Origin: Frischella perrara | GTDB lineage: Bacteria; Pseudomonadota; Gammaproteobacteria; Enterobacterales; Orbaceae | DNA length: 64,000 nt | Assembly (NCBI RefSeq): GCF_000807275.1 | Contig: NZ_CP009056.1 | Span: 1,861,192-1,925,191 of the forward strand | Direction of reading: 5' to 3' | Shown here: in pieces, positions 1-9,995 of the stretch | How the letters are laid out: the number at the start of each line of letters is the position of its first letter | Numbering within the stretch: the stretch's first letter is position 1 | Notes under the pieces: generated by a model | Told to the model about the DNA's origin: nothing | Databases searched by the model: none | The model's input: only the letters and a program-made list of their open reading frames with translations | Translations under genes and position numbers: made by a program

Positions 1-90
1 TAATTAACAATCAAATTCAGATTGCAATAAGAATGAGTGTTTGCAAATGATTGGTTATTAATAAAAACAAACAATAAGGGTATTAAAATT

Positions 91-930
91 TTATTTAGTA
101 ACTTGCAAAGTTGCGACAATATTATTTCCATTCTTTCCTTTTCCTCTGTGTTTAATTAAATAATCATGTATTTCCGGATATTTATGATAATCAATAATCG
201 TTACACAACCATGAGATACATGACCTATATGGAGATAGCGCTGTTCAGATAAGGGATAAATAGGAAACCAGACGGTATGATATTTAACAGTTTTACCACC
301 TACCAATGTACCATTTTGATTAGGCTTTCCCCCAACTTTGTACGCTTTCGTATATTCTTGAGAATGAGGGAAATCTGGTAGTGCTATTTCATAAGTGCCC
401 TCATCTAGTGGTTTTCTTCTTCCAGAATCCCATTCTGTATTTAATGTTACTTCTACAGAAATATTGCCAATAGTTAAAGTAGCAAGTTGTTGATCATAGA
501 TTAATGGCATTCCTGTATTTAGATTTGTTCTAATATTAGATTGCCAATTTTTTTTTCGCTTACCATATTTGAGAGTTATTTTTGCTGCTGCATTAATAAT
601 AGGTGCTGTATCACTTAAATGCTCTTTAGCACCACCTTCAATTCTCATTGATCCGTATTTGCCTTTAAATGCTCCTCCTTCAATTCTAAATATTACTCTA
701 TCACCATCCTTATTAAGTTTTAATAAAGTTAATTTTGTGTATTTATAAATTGATTCATATTCTCCTTCAACTATTATTGTAACCCATCCATCTTGCCCAA
801 CTTTATTAACATAAGCTGTCATAGCTACCCCTATTGAAGTGGTATTATTATCTCCTTGTGATGTTGTTGTTGTTTTCCGCTCTTTTTGCTCTTTTTGCTT
901 ATTAATCCAATTTATCACTGCTTCTGGCAT
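91..930 (-). CDS. Probable T6SS cargo effector, L,D-transpeptidase-like
   Basis: 279 residues with no signal peptide. The C-terminal third holds HIGHVSHGCVTI (Cys242, His240), which matches the SHGC active-site signature of YkuD-type L,D-transpeptidases and the related DUF2778/Tlde1 T6SS toxins. The N-terminal 35 residues are polar and low-complexity, like a linker. The start codon is preceded by GGAG six bases upstream and lies inside the last 29 bases of vgrG in another frame, so the two are translationally coupled. That position, directly after vgrG, is typical of secreted cargo. Inferred role: a peptidoglycan-modifying toxin acting in the periplasm of rival cells. The middle region (about 38–200) is not recognised. 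The distance between the catalytic His and the SHGC block is shorter than in classic YkuD enzymes, so the fold assignment is moderate. Confidence 0.6.
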   Translation of the reverse strand: MPEAVINWINKQKEQKERKTTTTSQGDNNTTSIGVAMTAYVNKVGQDGWVTIIVEGEYESIYKYTKLTLLKLNKDGDRVIFRIEGGAFKGKYGSMRIEGGAKEHLSDTAPIINAAAKITLKYGKRKKNWQSNIRTNLNTGMPLIYDQQLATLTIGNISVEVTLNTEWDSGRRKPLDEGTYEIALPDFPHSQEYTKAYKVGGKPNQNGTLVGGKTVKYHTVWFPIYPLSEQRYLHIGHVSHGCVTIIDYHKYPEIHDYLIKHRGKGKNGNNIVATLQVTK

Positions 931-3469
931 TATTTTCTCCTAATCTATCTATATCTACTTCCACATGTAATGGTATTTCTGTTTCAGAATAAACAATACT
1001 GGTATAACCATTTGAATCTGTTGTTCCAGTTGCATAAACACTTTCACCAAGCAAAACTTTATAGGGTATAAATGCGATGGGATTATCTTCATTGTCAGTC
1101 AACAAAAACTTCATACTATTTAGACCTACACTGATATAATTAGGTAAGATAATTTTTTGTATATCTTTCGTTGCCGGCCCCATTTTCTGCAATGCACTAC
1201 TTTTTATATAAACATTTTCGGCAGTGCCCAGTTCAATTCCTTCACCGCTGATTTTGATGTATGAACCGCCACACATTAACGTCAGTTCTTTACTTGCAGT
1301 GACCGTTAATTTTCCATCGACACTGTCTATTTTAATATCTTGTTTGGCGGCCATATTCAGGTTGGCATTTTGCGCTTGTACTTCAACATCTCCCTGATTA
1401 GCAAAGACCTTCATGCCTGATTTATGGGCAAATAAACTAATTGATTCCCCTGATGAAACCGTGATGTTTTTTAAGGCATTGATGTCTGTCTGGTTTTCAC
1501 TGGTCACCGATACACTATTTGAAGTTGATAGTTGGATGTTTTCCGGACTGGTTAAAGCGATACCTTCTTGTGCATAAGCAATAATGCCACTTTGGGATAA
1601 CTGGGTTAATGTCGCTTTAAGTTGCTCTTGACTGTCAGTGTCCGCACCATGAGCTTCAGAGGCAGTTGCTGCATTTTGCAGTGCTTTAGCAATTGATAAC
1701 GCATTTTCCAGCTGGGCAATGGCACCTTGCATATCTAGTTGTTTGCCCTCTGCCTTAGGCTCGGTCTGACTGGTTAGGTATAAGCCTTTATTAGCTGCAA
1801 TCGCTCCCCACTCATCAGTGCGCAATTCAAACCCTTCACCGCGCTGCACTTTGTTTTGGTCAACTAAATGCCCAATATTAAGCTGGGTTTTACCGTATTC
1901 GGTGGCTAACTTGATGTGCTCTTGCCCACGTTTATCATCCATCCGCAGTTTGTTGTTAGCTGGGGTACGAATTACATTACGATGTTTGTTGATGGTGGTC
2001 ACATGGTCAGGGTGGGTGCTGTCATGTAGTGCGTGCGCTATATATGGTCTATCCGGATTACCTTCGCTAAAAGCAATAGCAACACCTGTGCCATCAATTA
2101 ACGGAAAATGAAAACCATAGGTACTGCCCGCATACGGTTTAGCCAACCTTACCCATAAGCTCTCTTCGCCGTTTTTCCATGTCTTGAGGTCAAAATCAAA
2201 CTTAACTCGGTAACGACCCATTGTGTCAATATACCCATAGGTATCATTGTCTGGACTGGTGACTCGCGCCGGTAAGGTCCCTGAAACTTGTGGCCAGGGT
2301 AATGGCATTGGTCGATACGGCTTTAACACATCATACGGGATAGCAGTAAAGTGACATTGGTAAGCATCACTGCGGTCTGCGTAACTCTGGGTCGAGAGAA
2401 TGATAACCCCTTCATTAATACCTTCTATTCCACTATTATCAATAATAATTCGTTGACCCGGCAGTAAGTGGTAATAATTACATTCTCCCTGAATAATCAT
2501 CTTTTGACTGAGATGTGCCTCATGACGTATGTTCGCATACCACTGGCCGCTTTCAATTTGGCTATTATCGCCTTTGCTTTTGTAGTGTTCGCCGTAGCGG
2601 TATTCTGTGCCTTGAGTGGTGCTATCTTTGGAATAGGCATTAACAAGGGAATTTTGATTACTATCTGCGGTGCGGTAGTTGTAATCCTGTGTGATAATTT
2701 CTTTTGGCTTGGTATAGCTACTAAACTGTAAATCCCATACACTGTTTTTTCTGCCATCAACCATACCACTCGGCGCTTTCAGGATAATATGTCCCGCATT
2801 CTCATAGCCTGCTTCATAATCACTAAGAACTAGCACATCACAGTGGTGGTCACTGTGGCTTTCAAAGCGAAACCAAATACCGACATCTGCCAGCAAACGC
2901 TGAATAAATGCTAAGTCACTCTCTTGCCATTGCGTAATAAACTCACGTGCTGGGTAGTTATCTTTTAGCTCAAGCCGATAATCAATCCCCGTAAAACCAT
3001 GTCGCCTGAGCACCTCTTCAACCACGCTTACTACACTTTGGTTTTGGTAAATTGCACTAAAATGGTCATTTGCAAATAAAGCCAGACGTGGTTGTAAGGT
3101 GACCTGATAACGGGCTTCATCTTTACTGACAGATATCAAACTAAACTCAGTAATAACGCCATATAATGTGTGTGGTAGGGTTGGTTTTTCAAGGGAGCTG
3201 ATTTGAGCAATTTGTGAAATAAGACTCGAGGTTTCAAAGGTGAGTGATGCAGTTTGACTCAGTACGGCATCAATAGCCATTTGTTTATTAGATGTTGTAA
3301 AGGTAATATCGTAACGCCAAGGCTGATTTAATGACGCTTGTCCTTTAATTGATAATACGGATAATCCAGCGCTAGCATCAATTCCATCAATTATTAATGT
3401 ATATTGATTTTTGGGACTGCCACTCGCAACAGAGGTTAGCATATCTGTCACTTTTTCTATCGTGACCAT
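902..3469 (-). CDS. vgrG: VgrG, type VI secretion spike protein with C-terminal TTR-like extension
   Basis: 855 residues. The N-terminal part (about 20–400) is the gp27-like Vgr domain, followed by the gp5-like OB/needle region, including PDRPYIAHALHDSTHPDHVT near 480–500. A DUF2345-type beta-helix region rich in Ala/Asn/Gln repeats comes next (about 600–760). The last 75 residues (781–855) look like a transthyretin/carboxypeptidase-regulatory beta-sandwich (TTDSNGYTSIVY). In other T6SS spikes such extensions bind the cognate effector, which fits the overlapping cargo gene downstream. VgrG trimers tip the Hcp tube and pierce the target cell. No other T6SS core gene (hcp, tss) lies in this window, so this is an orphan vgrG island fed by an apparatus encoded elsewhere. 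Confidence 0.95.
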   Translation of the reverse strand: MVTIEKVTDMLTSVASGSPKNQYTLIIDGIDASAGLSVLSIKGQASLNQPWRYDITFTTSNKQMAIDAVLSQTASLTFETSSLISQIAQISSLEKPTLPHTLYGVITEFSLISVSKDEARYQVTLQPRLALFANDHFSAIYQNQSVVSVVEEVLRRHGFTGIDYRLELKDNYPAREFITQWQESDLAFIQRLLADVGIWFRFESHSDHHCDVLVLSDYEAGYENAGHIILKAPSGMVDGRKNSVWDLQFSSYTKPKEIITQDYNYRTADSNQNSLVNAYSKDSTTQGTEYRYGEHYKSKGDNSQIESGQWYANIRHEAHLSQKMIIQGECNYYHLLPGQRIIIDNSGIEGINEGVIILSTQSYADRSDAYQCHFTAIPYDVLKPYRPMPLPWPQVSGTLPARVTSPDNDTYGYIDTMGRYRVKFDFDLKTWKNGEESLWVRLAKPYAGSTYGFHFPLIDGTGVAIAFSEGNPDRPYIAHALHDSTHPDHVTTINKHRNVIRTPANNKLRMDDKRGQEHIKLATEYGKTQLNIGHLVDQNKVQRGEGFELRTDEWGAIAANKGLYLTSQTEPKAEGKQLDMQGAIAQLENALSIAKALQNAATASEAHGADTDSQEQLKATLTQLSQSGIIAYAQEGIALTSPENIQLSTSNSVSVTSENQTDINALKNITVSSGESISLFAHKSGMKVFANQGDVEVQAQNANLNMAAKQDIKIDSVDGKLTVTASKELTLMCGGSYIKISGEGIELGTAENVYIKSSALQKMGPATKDIQKIILPNYISVGLNSMKFLLTDNEDNPIAFIPYKVLLGESVYATGTTDSNGYTSIVYSETEIPLHVEVDIDRLGENNARSSDKLD

Positions 3470-4060
3470 GTTGATTCCTTATTATTTGCACTCAAATTTA
3501 TTATTATTTAATTCTTAAGTAACTTTATAAATGAATAACGATAAGCAGTTTTGTTATTATAAAATAGTTGATCTTTTAGGTTAGATCAATACCCTTTGCA
3601 ATTGGATTATTAGGATCGTGTATGGCTTATATTGTCGGTAATTTTTAGATAAGAATTACTATATAAAACACCTGTTTCGCATGTTTTATAACCTTTTTAA
3701 AAATGATTGGGATCTAATTAGACAGATAACTTATCTCATATCATTGATTTAAAACAATTATAATAAGTTATAAATTATGCTGTAAAAAATATTTAGGAGT
3801 GTATGCCGTTTGATTTTATATTAATATCTGTATTTAGTTTTAAGTATCGGTAGGTTTATAAGAGACTTGTGAGATTCATATTTTATTTGTATTTTTAATA
3901 TTAGCTAAAATACCTTTTCAGTAACGGTATACCTAATTTGATTTAAAAGTGTATTATCAACTATAGATAATTAATAAATCAGGAATTTTTTTGCTAAGTG
4001 AGAATAAACAAATAGGTTACTAACTTTGCATCATTTTTGCTAGTAACCTGCATTATAATA
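3470..4060. other. AT-rich intergenic region upstream of vgrG
   Basis: About 590 bases without a credible ORF. It should contain the vgrG promoter near its left end and holds the hairpin at 4014–4049 at its right end. No repeat, tRNA or gene remnant was recognised in the middle. Confidence 0.5.
4014..4049 (-). terminator. Hairpin after the DUF2931 lipoprotein gene
   Basis: Perfect 9-bp inverted repeat (AGGTTACTA / TAGTAACCT) with an 18-base loop, starting 12 bases beyond the stop codon. On the minus strand it is followed by the T-rich ATTTGTTTATT, so it is a plausible rho-independent terminator. Confidence 0.5.
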
Positions 4061-4789
4061 TTAAAATCTGGCTGGATTTTTAAGTTTAAGATATTGCCCC
4101 ATAGTGACATTATTGTATTTTTCTTGCCACTCTTTCGGCATACCATGTTTCTTTAACCATGCCTTAGCTTCATCTGTGATTTCGGGTATTTTCCCATCGA
4201 TATAAGGATTTGGACATACATCTGAACCTTGTGGTATCCGTTCCGTTACTCCTTTTCCAAACTCTATGGCTTCTTGTTGAGGAACTCCTGTAACCCATCC
4301 AGTAACACTGCCTCCGGGTGCAAAACCAATAATAATAGTATCATTATAACCAATATGATTCTTATTACGCGCATAGGAATAATATTGATGTGGTTTTACC
4401 ATCTCTTGACGCGCCCACAATGGCATCACTAACTTTGTACGATAAAAAGTCTGGTCAGCAAAAGATACCCAACAAATAAAGAATTCCTCGGGTAAATCAG
4501 AATAGACTGGTAGGTGGCTAAATCCAAATCCCGTTTGCCATTGACCTGGCGTCTTATAATTTTTATTATCTCTAACGACAATATCAATAATTTTGTATTT
4601 ATTAGATTGGGTTTTTATCATAGTACTAAATGCCTTAGCGTGGAAATAGTGTGGATAACGACCACTAATATACCATCTGCTGTAAGGCATTTTAGGTAAA
4701 TTGGGATCGATTGGTTTAGATTTAATCGGTGATTGGCAACCACTGATCAGCGGCACTAAACAGAGGATGAACATGAATAATTTTAGCAT
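4061..4789 (-). CDS. DUF2931-like lipoprotein, possible T6SS immunity protein
   Basis: 242 residues. A lipoprotein signal peptide ends in the lipobox LISGC (Cys18), so the mature protein is probably anchored to a periplasmic membrane face. The body, including FFICWVSFADQTFYRTK and PLWARQEM, looks like the DUF2931 family, whose members are often found beside T6SS vgrG/effector genes. The start is supported by AAGGAT seven bases before the ATG. It lies 590 bases upstream of vgrG on the same strand, with its own hairpin after the stop, so it is probably a separate transcript. Inference: it protects the producer against a periplasm-acting toxin such as the neighbouring transpeptidase-like protein. 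The immunity role is not shown by sequence alone. Confidence 0.6.
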   Translation of the reverse strand: MLKLFMFILCLVPLISGCQSPIKSKPIDPNLPKMPYSRWYISGRYPHYFHAKAFSTMIKTQSNKYKIIDIVVRDNKNYKTPGQWQTGFGFSHLPVYSDLPEEFFICWVSFADQTFYRTKLVMPLWARQEMVKPHQYYSYARNKNHIGYNDTIIIGFAPGGSVTGWVTGVPQQEAIEFGKGVTERIPQGSDVCPNPYIDGKIPEITDEAKAWLKKHGMPKEWQEKYNNVTMGQYLKLKNPARF

Positions 4790-5156
4790 AGGCTATCCTT
4801 ATAATTAATCGATCGTCGTTGCTAATCTTATTGATGATTAGGATGAGGTTGATAAATTTGTAACAAACCAGTTATAGCATATTCTTTTCATTTCTAACTG
4901 ATCTGCCAATTTTAACGATTTGCGCTACGTTTTTCTAACAACTTTTTCTCTATAAATTTATAATAAAAAGCGTTGTTATTGAATCAAGAAATGTACAATT
5001 ATTATATAGAAAAACGGACCAAACACAGTATTTTAAGCATCTTTTAAGCGCATATGAGTGATAATAAAGTTTGATATAAATTATAAAATAAGCCATTCAA
5101 ATTCTTTTTTATTATCAATAATAATTGCAAAATGAATGTCATATTAAATTAAAATA
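4790..5156. other. Intergenic region between plsY and the lipoprotein gene
   Basis: About 370 bases, strongly AT-rich. It must carry the promoter of the lipoprotein gene on the minus strand. No clear terminator, repeat or coding remnant was found. Confidence 0.4.
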
Positions 5157-5753
5157 TTATTTTTGTTTTCCTCGATGAAAAATTTTTAGTTCTAATCCTT
5201 TAGATAAACGAACAATATTACTACTATGTTTAATGAGTATTAGGCAAGATAACATGGCAACCGGCATGGTAAATTCTGGATGGATAAACCAAACGTACAA
5301 GGGCGCTAATAAAAAACTCACAATTGCAGCTAACGATGAGTAGCCAGTAAGGAATACGGTTGTTAGCCAAGTACAAATAAATAGTCCGGTAAAATCGAAA
5401 CCGATCAAAACCATGGTTCCTAATGCCGTTGCGACCCCTTTCCCGCCACGAAAATGATAAAAACACGGGAAAATATGTCCTAAACAAGCTGCTATCGCAA
5501 TGATTCCTAAATAAAAAGGTGAGATGGCTAACCGATAAGCTATATAAACAGGCAATAATCCCTTTAGCATATCGAATATTAGTACAAATAACGCGGGTAG
5601 TTTACCATTTACTCGCAACATATTTGTTGCCCCTGGATTATGAGAACCATAATCACAAGGGTTACGTAAATGCATAAATTTGCTAATGATAAACGACCCT
5701 GATAATGAACCTAGTAGGTAGGCAATAATTATCATAATTACGCTTAACAACAA
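5157..5753 (-). CDS. plsY: Acyl-phosphate:glycerol-3-phosphate acyltransferase PlsY
   Basis: 198 residues, the usual size of PlsY. The three cytoplasmic-loop signatures are present: [12 protein letters not shown] near residues 15–26, [12 protein letters not shown] near 37–48, and [10 protein letters not shown] in the middle. Five hydrophobic segments agree with the family topology. The enzyme transfers the acyl group from acyl-phosphate (made by PlsX) to sn-glycerol-3-phosphate, the first step of phospholipid synthesis, at the inner membrane. It lies 72 bases downstream of uvrA on the same strand, so read-through from uvrA is possible. No folB neighbour is present, unlike in E. coli. Confidence 0.96.
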   Translation of the reverse strand: MLLSVIMIIIAYLLGSLSGSFIISKFMHLRNPCDYGSHNPGATNMLRVNGKLPALFVLIFDMLKGLLPVYIAYRLAISPFYLGIIAIAACLGHIFPCFYHFRGGKGVATALGTMVLIGFDFTGLFICTWLTTVFLTGYSSLAAIVSFLLAPLYVWFIHPEFTMPVAMLSCLILIKHSSNIVRLSKGLELKIFHRGKQK

Positions 5754-5825
5754 GATATTTTCCTCATCTATCCGAAGTTAATTAGTTATTTTATATGAAA
5801 AAATATCGTTATTATTATCTTTAAA

Positions 5826-8660
5826 TTATTTTTCTAGTATTGGTTTTAGATACATACCGGTATAAGATTGTTTGCATTTTGCAACTGTCTCAGGTGTACC
5901 TTCGGCAATTATTTCTCCACCACCACTTCCGCCTTCTGGTCCTAAATCAACAATCCAATCTGCCGTTTTGATCACATCAAGATTATGTTCAATCACTACA
6001 ACAGTATTTCCACGATCTCGAAGTAAATGAAGTTGGTTAAGTAGTTGTTTTACATCTGCAAAATGTAAGCCCGTAGTGGGTTCATCAAGTATATAAAGTG
6101 TTTTCCCGGTATCACGTTTTGATAGCTCTTTCGCTAATTTAACGCGTTGTGCTTCACCACCAGATAAAGTGGTAGCCGATTGACCAATAGTAATATATGC
6201 TAAACCAACATCGACCAGTGTTTGCAATTTACGGGCAATCATAGGTACTGCATCAAAGAATTCTCGGCCTTCTTCTACGGTCATATCAAGAATTTCATTG
6301 ATGGATTTGTCTTTATATTTGATTTCAAGTGTTTCACGATTATAACGTTTACCATGACATTGATCACACGCAACATAAATATCAGGTAAAAAATGCATCT
6401 CAACTTTGATTAATCCATCGCCTTGACAAGCTTCACAGCGTCCACCTTTTACATTAAAGCTAAACCGTCCGGGATTATAACCACGTGCGCGCGATTCCGG
6501 CACGCCGGCATAAAGTTCTCTGATCGCAGTAAAAAAACCAGTATAAGTAGCGGGATTTGAACGTGGCGTTCGCCCAATTGGGCTTTGGTCTATAGCAATA
6601 ACTTTGTCAAAATGCTCTAGACCTTTAATTGCTTTATAAGGCGCTATTTCACTTTTTTCTGCCCGATTTAATTCATTTTGTGCTAGAGGATAAAGTGTAT
6701 CATTAATTAAAGTTGATTTTCCTGAACCCGATACACCAGTTATACATGTAAATAAGCCAACTGGGATATTAAGTGTGACATCTTTCAAATTATTACCGGT
6801 AGCACCAATTAAAGATAGCATCTTTTTCTTATCGACTTTAGTACGTTTAGTCGGGATTTCGATCTTTTGCTTACCCGATAGATATTGCCCAGTAATTGAT
6901 GCAGGATTAGCCATTACTTGTGCAGGCGTTCCTTGTGCCACAATGTCACCTCCGTGCACACCGGCTCCCGGTCCAATATCAATAAGATAATCAGCAGCTA
7001 ACATGGCTTCTTCATCATGCTCAACAACAATTACAGTATTTCCTAGATCACGTAAATGGGTTAAGGTGTCTATTAATTTCGAATTATCACGTTGATGTAA
7101 TCCAATTGAAGGTTCGTCAAGCACATACATGACGCCTACTAACCCCGCCCCAATTTGGCTTGCAAGTCGAATTCTTTGAGCTTCACCGCCTGATAGCGTT
7201 TCTGCCGAACGTGATAAATTTAAGTAATTTAATCCGACATTGATTAAAAATTGTAAGCGTTCATTAATTTCTTTAAGAATCTTATCGGCAATTTGTGCTC
7301 GTTGACCGGTCAATGTTAGAGAATCAAAAAAGGCTTTAGCATTTTGTATGCTCAACTCAGTAATAGCTGGTAAATTAGTGTCATTGATAAATACATTGCG
7401 TGCTTCAATTCGTAATCGAGATCCATGACAGCTCGGACAAGCACGATGACTAATATATTTAGCTAATTCTTCACGAATAGTTTGTGAATCCGTTTCTTTA
7501 TATCGCCGACTTAAATTATTTAAAATGCCTTCAAATGGGTGAACACGTTTTACCGAGTCTCCCCGATCATTTGTGTATACGAATTGAATATCTTCACCAT
7601 TGGAACCATTTAAAATAATATCTTGTATTTTTTTAGGAATGTCCTGAAATGGCAAATCAATATCAAAATGATAATGATTGGCTAGAGATTTTAACATTTG
7701 GAAAAAATAAAAATTCCGCCTATCCCAACCTTTAATTGCACCCGCAGCTAATGACACTTCTGGCATTTGTACAATTCGCTTCGGATCAAAAAACTGTTGC
7801 ACCCCTAATCCATCACATTCAGGACAAGCACCTGCCGGATTATTGAATGAGAATAATCTTGGTTCTAACTCTGGAATGCTGTAACCACATATTGGGCAAG
7901 CAAAATTTGCTGATAAGATAAGTTCTTGACCGGTAGCATCATCTAGATTAGCGACTTTGACAATACCATTGGTAATAGCTAAGGTAGTTTCAATTGATTC
8001 AGCCAGCCGTAACTTTAGATCATCACGAATGCGGAAACGATCAACTACAACTTCGATAGTATGTTTTTTCTGGAGCTCAAGTTGTGGCGGTTCAGACAAA
8101 TCATAAATATCGCCATCTACACGTACACGGGTATAACCGCTTGCTGATAATTGCTCAAATAACTTAACAAACTCACCTTTACGCTCAGTCACTACTGGTG
8201 CAAGAAGCATATAGCGATGTTCTTCAGGTAATGCCATTATGGAATCTACCATTTGTGATACAGTTTGAGCAGCAAGCGGTAGATGGTGAATTGGGCAACG
8301 TGGCTCACCAATACGAGCAAAAAGTAGTCGCAAATAGTCATAAATTTCGGTAATAGTACCGACAGTCGAACGTGGGTTATGCGATGTCGATTTTTGTTCT
8401 ATCGAAATAGCGGGAGACAGACCTTCAATATGATCAACATCTGGTTTTTCCATTAATGATAAAAATTGTCGCGCATAGGCTGATAGTGATTCAACATAAC
8501 GTCGCTGCCCTTCCGCATAAAGGGTATCAAATGCTAAGGATGATTTGCCTGATCCAGATAATCCTGTAATGATGACTAATTTATCACGCGGAATGGTAAC
8601 ATTTATGTTTTTCAGGTTGTGTGTTCTGGCACCACGAATTTCAATATCTTTAATTGACAT
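5826..8660 (-). CDS. uvrA: UvrABC excinuclease subunit A
   Basis: 944 residues, normal UvrA length. Two ABC ATPase halves are visible: Walker [10 protein letters not shown] at 33–41 and GVSGSGKST near 640–650, with signatures [16 protein letters not shown] and [16 protein letters not shown]. Zinc-binding cysteine pairs CPIC/CPEC lie near 253–283, and the C-terminal zinc finger CEAC...CDQC near 740–765. The protein scans DNA for bulky lesions as a dimer and loads UvrB for nucleotide excision repair. It is preceded by 318 bases without a gene, so it has its own promoter. The sequence upstream does not show an obvious CTGT-N8-ACAG LexA box, although uvrA is SOS-controlled in E. coli. Confidence 0.98.
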   Translation of the reverse strand: MSIKDIEIRGARTHNLKNINVTIPRDKLVIITGLSGSGKSSLAFDTLYAEGQRRYVESLSAYARQFLSLMEKPDVDHIEGLSPAISIEQKSTSHNPRSTVGTITEIYDYLRLLFARIGEPRCPIHHLPLAAQTVSQMVDSIMALPEEHRYMLLAPVVTERKGEFVKLFEQLSASGYTRVRVDGDIYDLSEPPQLELQKKHTIEVVVDRFRIRDDLKLRLAESIETTLAITNGIVKVANLDDATGQELILSANFACPICGYSIPELEPRLFSFNNPAGACPECDGLGVQQFFDPKRIVQMPEVSLAAGAIKGWDRRNFYFFQMLKSLANHYHFDIDLPFQDIPKKIQDIILNGSNGEDIQFVYTNDRGDSVKRVHPFEGILNNLSRRYKETDSQTIREELAKYISHRACPSCHGSRLRIEARNVFINDTNLPAITELSIQNAKAFFDSLTLTGQRAQIADKILKEINERLQFLINVGLNYLNLSRSAETLSGGEAQRIRLASQIGAGLVGVMYVLDEPSIGLHQRDNSKLIDTLTHLRDLGNTVIVVEHDEEAMLAADYLIDIGPGAGVHGGDIVAQGTPAQVMANPASITGQYLSGKQKIEIPTKRTKVDKKKMLSLIGATGNNLKDVTLNIPVGLFTCITGVSGSGKSTLINDTLYPLAQNELNRAEKSEIAPYKAIKGLEHFDKVIAIDQSPIGRTPRSNPATYTGFFTAIRELYAGVPESRARGYNPGRFSFNVKGGRCEACQGDGLIKVEMHFLPDIYVACDQCHGKRYNRETLEIKYKDKSINEILDMTVEEGREFFDAVPMIARKLQTLVDVGLAYITIGQSATTLSGGEAQRVKLAKELSKRDTGKTLYILDEPTTGLHFADVKQLLNQLHLLRDRGNTVVVIEHNLDVIKTADWIVDLGPEGGSGGGEIIAEGTPETVAKCKQSYTGMYLKPILEK

Positions 8661-8978
8661 GTATATCTTCTTTATCGACTCTAAACTAAATGGTTTTGAA
8701 CTAAACGTTCAGTTAAACCTTGCCACTATATCAGTATTTGGCTAAAAAATATATTAATTATAAACATAGTCTTTTTATTATATTAAAATATAACACTATG
8801 AATTTTAATGATTAATAAAAATAAAAGTAAATATTTTTATTCATTAAATTTGGCTAGATTTATCTGAACTTATGAGCATAATTTAGAATTAGTCATGTCC
8901 TTATTAACTAAAATTGTAATATTATAATTCAAGTTAATGCTAGGCTCATTGATAACAGTCCCATTTGTGTTGTTTATT
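8661..8978. other. Intergenic region between yfcA and uvrA
   Basis: 318 AT-rich bases. The region should contain the uvrA promoter near its left end. No convincing LexA operator, terminator hairpin or small gene was found. Confidence 0.4.
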
Positions 8979-9737
8979 TTAAAAGAAATTATCAGAAATT
9001 AATTTAATGCTCATAACACAGGAAACAATGATCAACATAGGTCTAATCAATTTTTTCCCTTTTGATATAACCATTTTAGCGCCTAGACGGGCACCAATAA
9101 ACTGTCCAACTAACATTACCAAACCAATAATCCAAAAGACTTTGCCACTAATAATAAAAAACAGTAACCCTGCCAAATTTGAAGTGAAATTAAGAACTTT
9201 TGTATGAGCAGTGGCTTTAGTGAGATTAAACCCCGCTAAAGTCACATAACCTAAAGCGTAAAATGAACCCGCTCCTGGTCCGAAAAAACCATCATAAAAA
9301 CCAATAATCATGGCTACCAGAATAGCAAATTGTTGTTCTGATAGTCTCCGATTACGATCCTGCTCACCAATTGTAGGACATAATAGGAAATAAAGCCCCA
9401 CGCTGATAGTCAGTATAGGTAATAATAATCGCAAATAATCAGCATTAATCTTTAATATTAAATAACTGCCTAGCAATGATCCAACAAATGCCAATGCAAT
9501 TGATAATTTAATTTCTTTCAAATTCACCATACGCTGACGAACAAAATAAAGACTTGCCGAAAATGAACCGCCACAACTTTGTAATTTATTGGTAGCTAAA
9601 GCATTGGCAGGTGGGATACCTACAGCAAGCAATGCGGGGACTGTAAGGAGTCCACCACCTCCAGCTATTGAATCTATAAATCCAGCAATTAAGGCTACAG
9701 CAAATAAAATTGCCAATAATTGATAGGTCAGTTCCAT
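8979..9737 (-). CDS. yfcA: TSUP-family membrane transporter YfcA
   Basis: 252 residues with about eight hydrophobic segments. The two family signatures of the TauE/SafE (TSUP) group are present: GFIDSIAGGGGLLTVPALL near the N-terminus and GFYDGFFGPGAGSFY in the second half. Members move sulfur-containing or other organic anions across the inner membrane; the substrate of YfcA is not established. The location upstream in the map of aroC and prmB matches the E. coli order yfcA–mepA–aroC–prmB, which supports the YfcA identity. The start ATG is 14 bases after the stop of the small gene at 9752–9949, so the two are probably co-transcribed. Confidence 0.88.
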   Translation of the reverse strand: MELTYQLLAILFAVALIAGFIDSIAGGGGLLTVPALLAVGIPPANALATNKLQSCGGSFSASLYFVRQRMVNLKEIKLSIALAFVGSLLGSYLILKINADYLRLLLPILTISVGLYFLLCPTIGEQDRNRRLSEQQFAILVAMIIGFYDGFFGPGAGSFYALGYVTLAGFNLTKATAHTKVLNFTSNLAGLLFFIISGKVFWIIGLVMLVGQFIGARLGAKMVISKGKKLIRPMLIIVSCVMSIKLISDNFF

Positions 9738-9751
9738 GTTTTTATTGCCTA

Positions 9752-9949
9752 TTAATGAACCAAATTTAAACGTAGATAAACATAACTAATTATAAAAATA
9801 ACAGCTAGAATAGCGATTAAATACTTCATTGATTTATAGGATAAATTTGCTATTCGGCTTTTAAAAAAGAACTTATCAACGAGTATACCAATAGCTAACA
9901 ATAAACAAAAACCACTGCTAAAATACAATTGAAAATCATCTAAACTCAT
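9752..9949 (-). CDS. Small two-helix membrane protein of unknown function
   Basis: 65 residues with two predicted membrane helices: FSSGFCLLLAIGILVDKFFF (about 10–29) and MKYLIAILAVIFIISYVYL (about 41–59), joined by a short positively charged loop. No family is recognised. It sits between aroC and yfcA, the place where E. coli carries the murein endopeptidase gene mepA. It lies 46 bases after aroC and 14 bases before yfcA on the same strand. The ribosome-binding site is weak (GTGAAA before the ATG). The tight spacing supports a real gene in the operon, but its function cannot be read from sequence. Confidence 0.6.
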   Translation of the reverse strand: MSLDDFQLYFSSGFCLLLAIGILVDKFFFKSRIANLSYKSMKYLIAILAVIFIISYVYLRLNLVH

Positions 9950-9995
9950 TTTTATTTCACTTTCATCTTATAAATGCATTATTTAAGGCGGATTA

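Noticed and set aside
2468-2769. Open frames on both strands within vgrG with hydrophobic translations
   Set aside because: They lie wholly inside vgrG, whose frame is strongly supported by family motifs; the others are by-products of base composition.
1-4789. Complete type VI secretion gene cluster
   Set aside because: Only vgrG and likely cargo-related genes are present; no tss, hcp, clpV or PAAR gene is visible.
8661-8760. LexA operator before uvrA
   Set aside because: I looked for CTGT-N8-ACAG and found no acceptable match.
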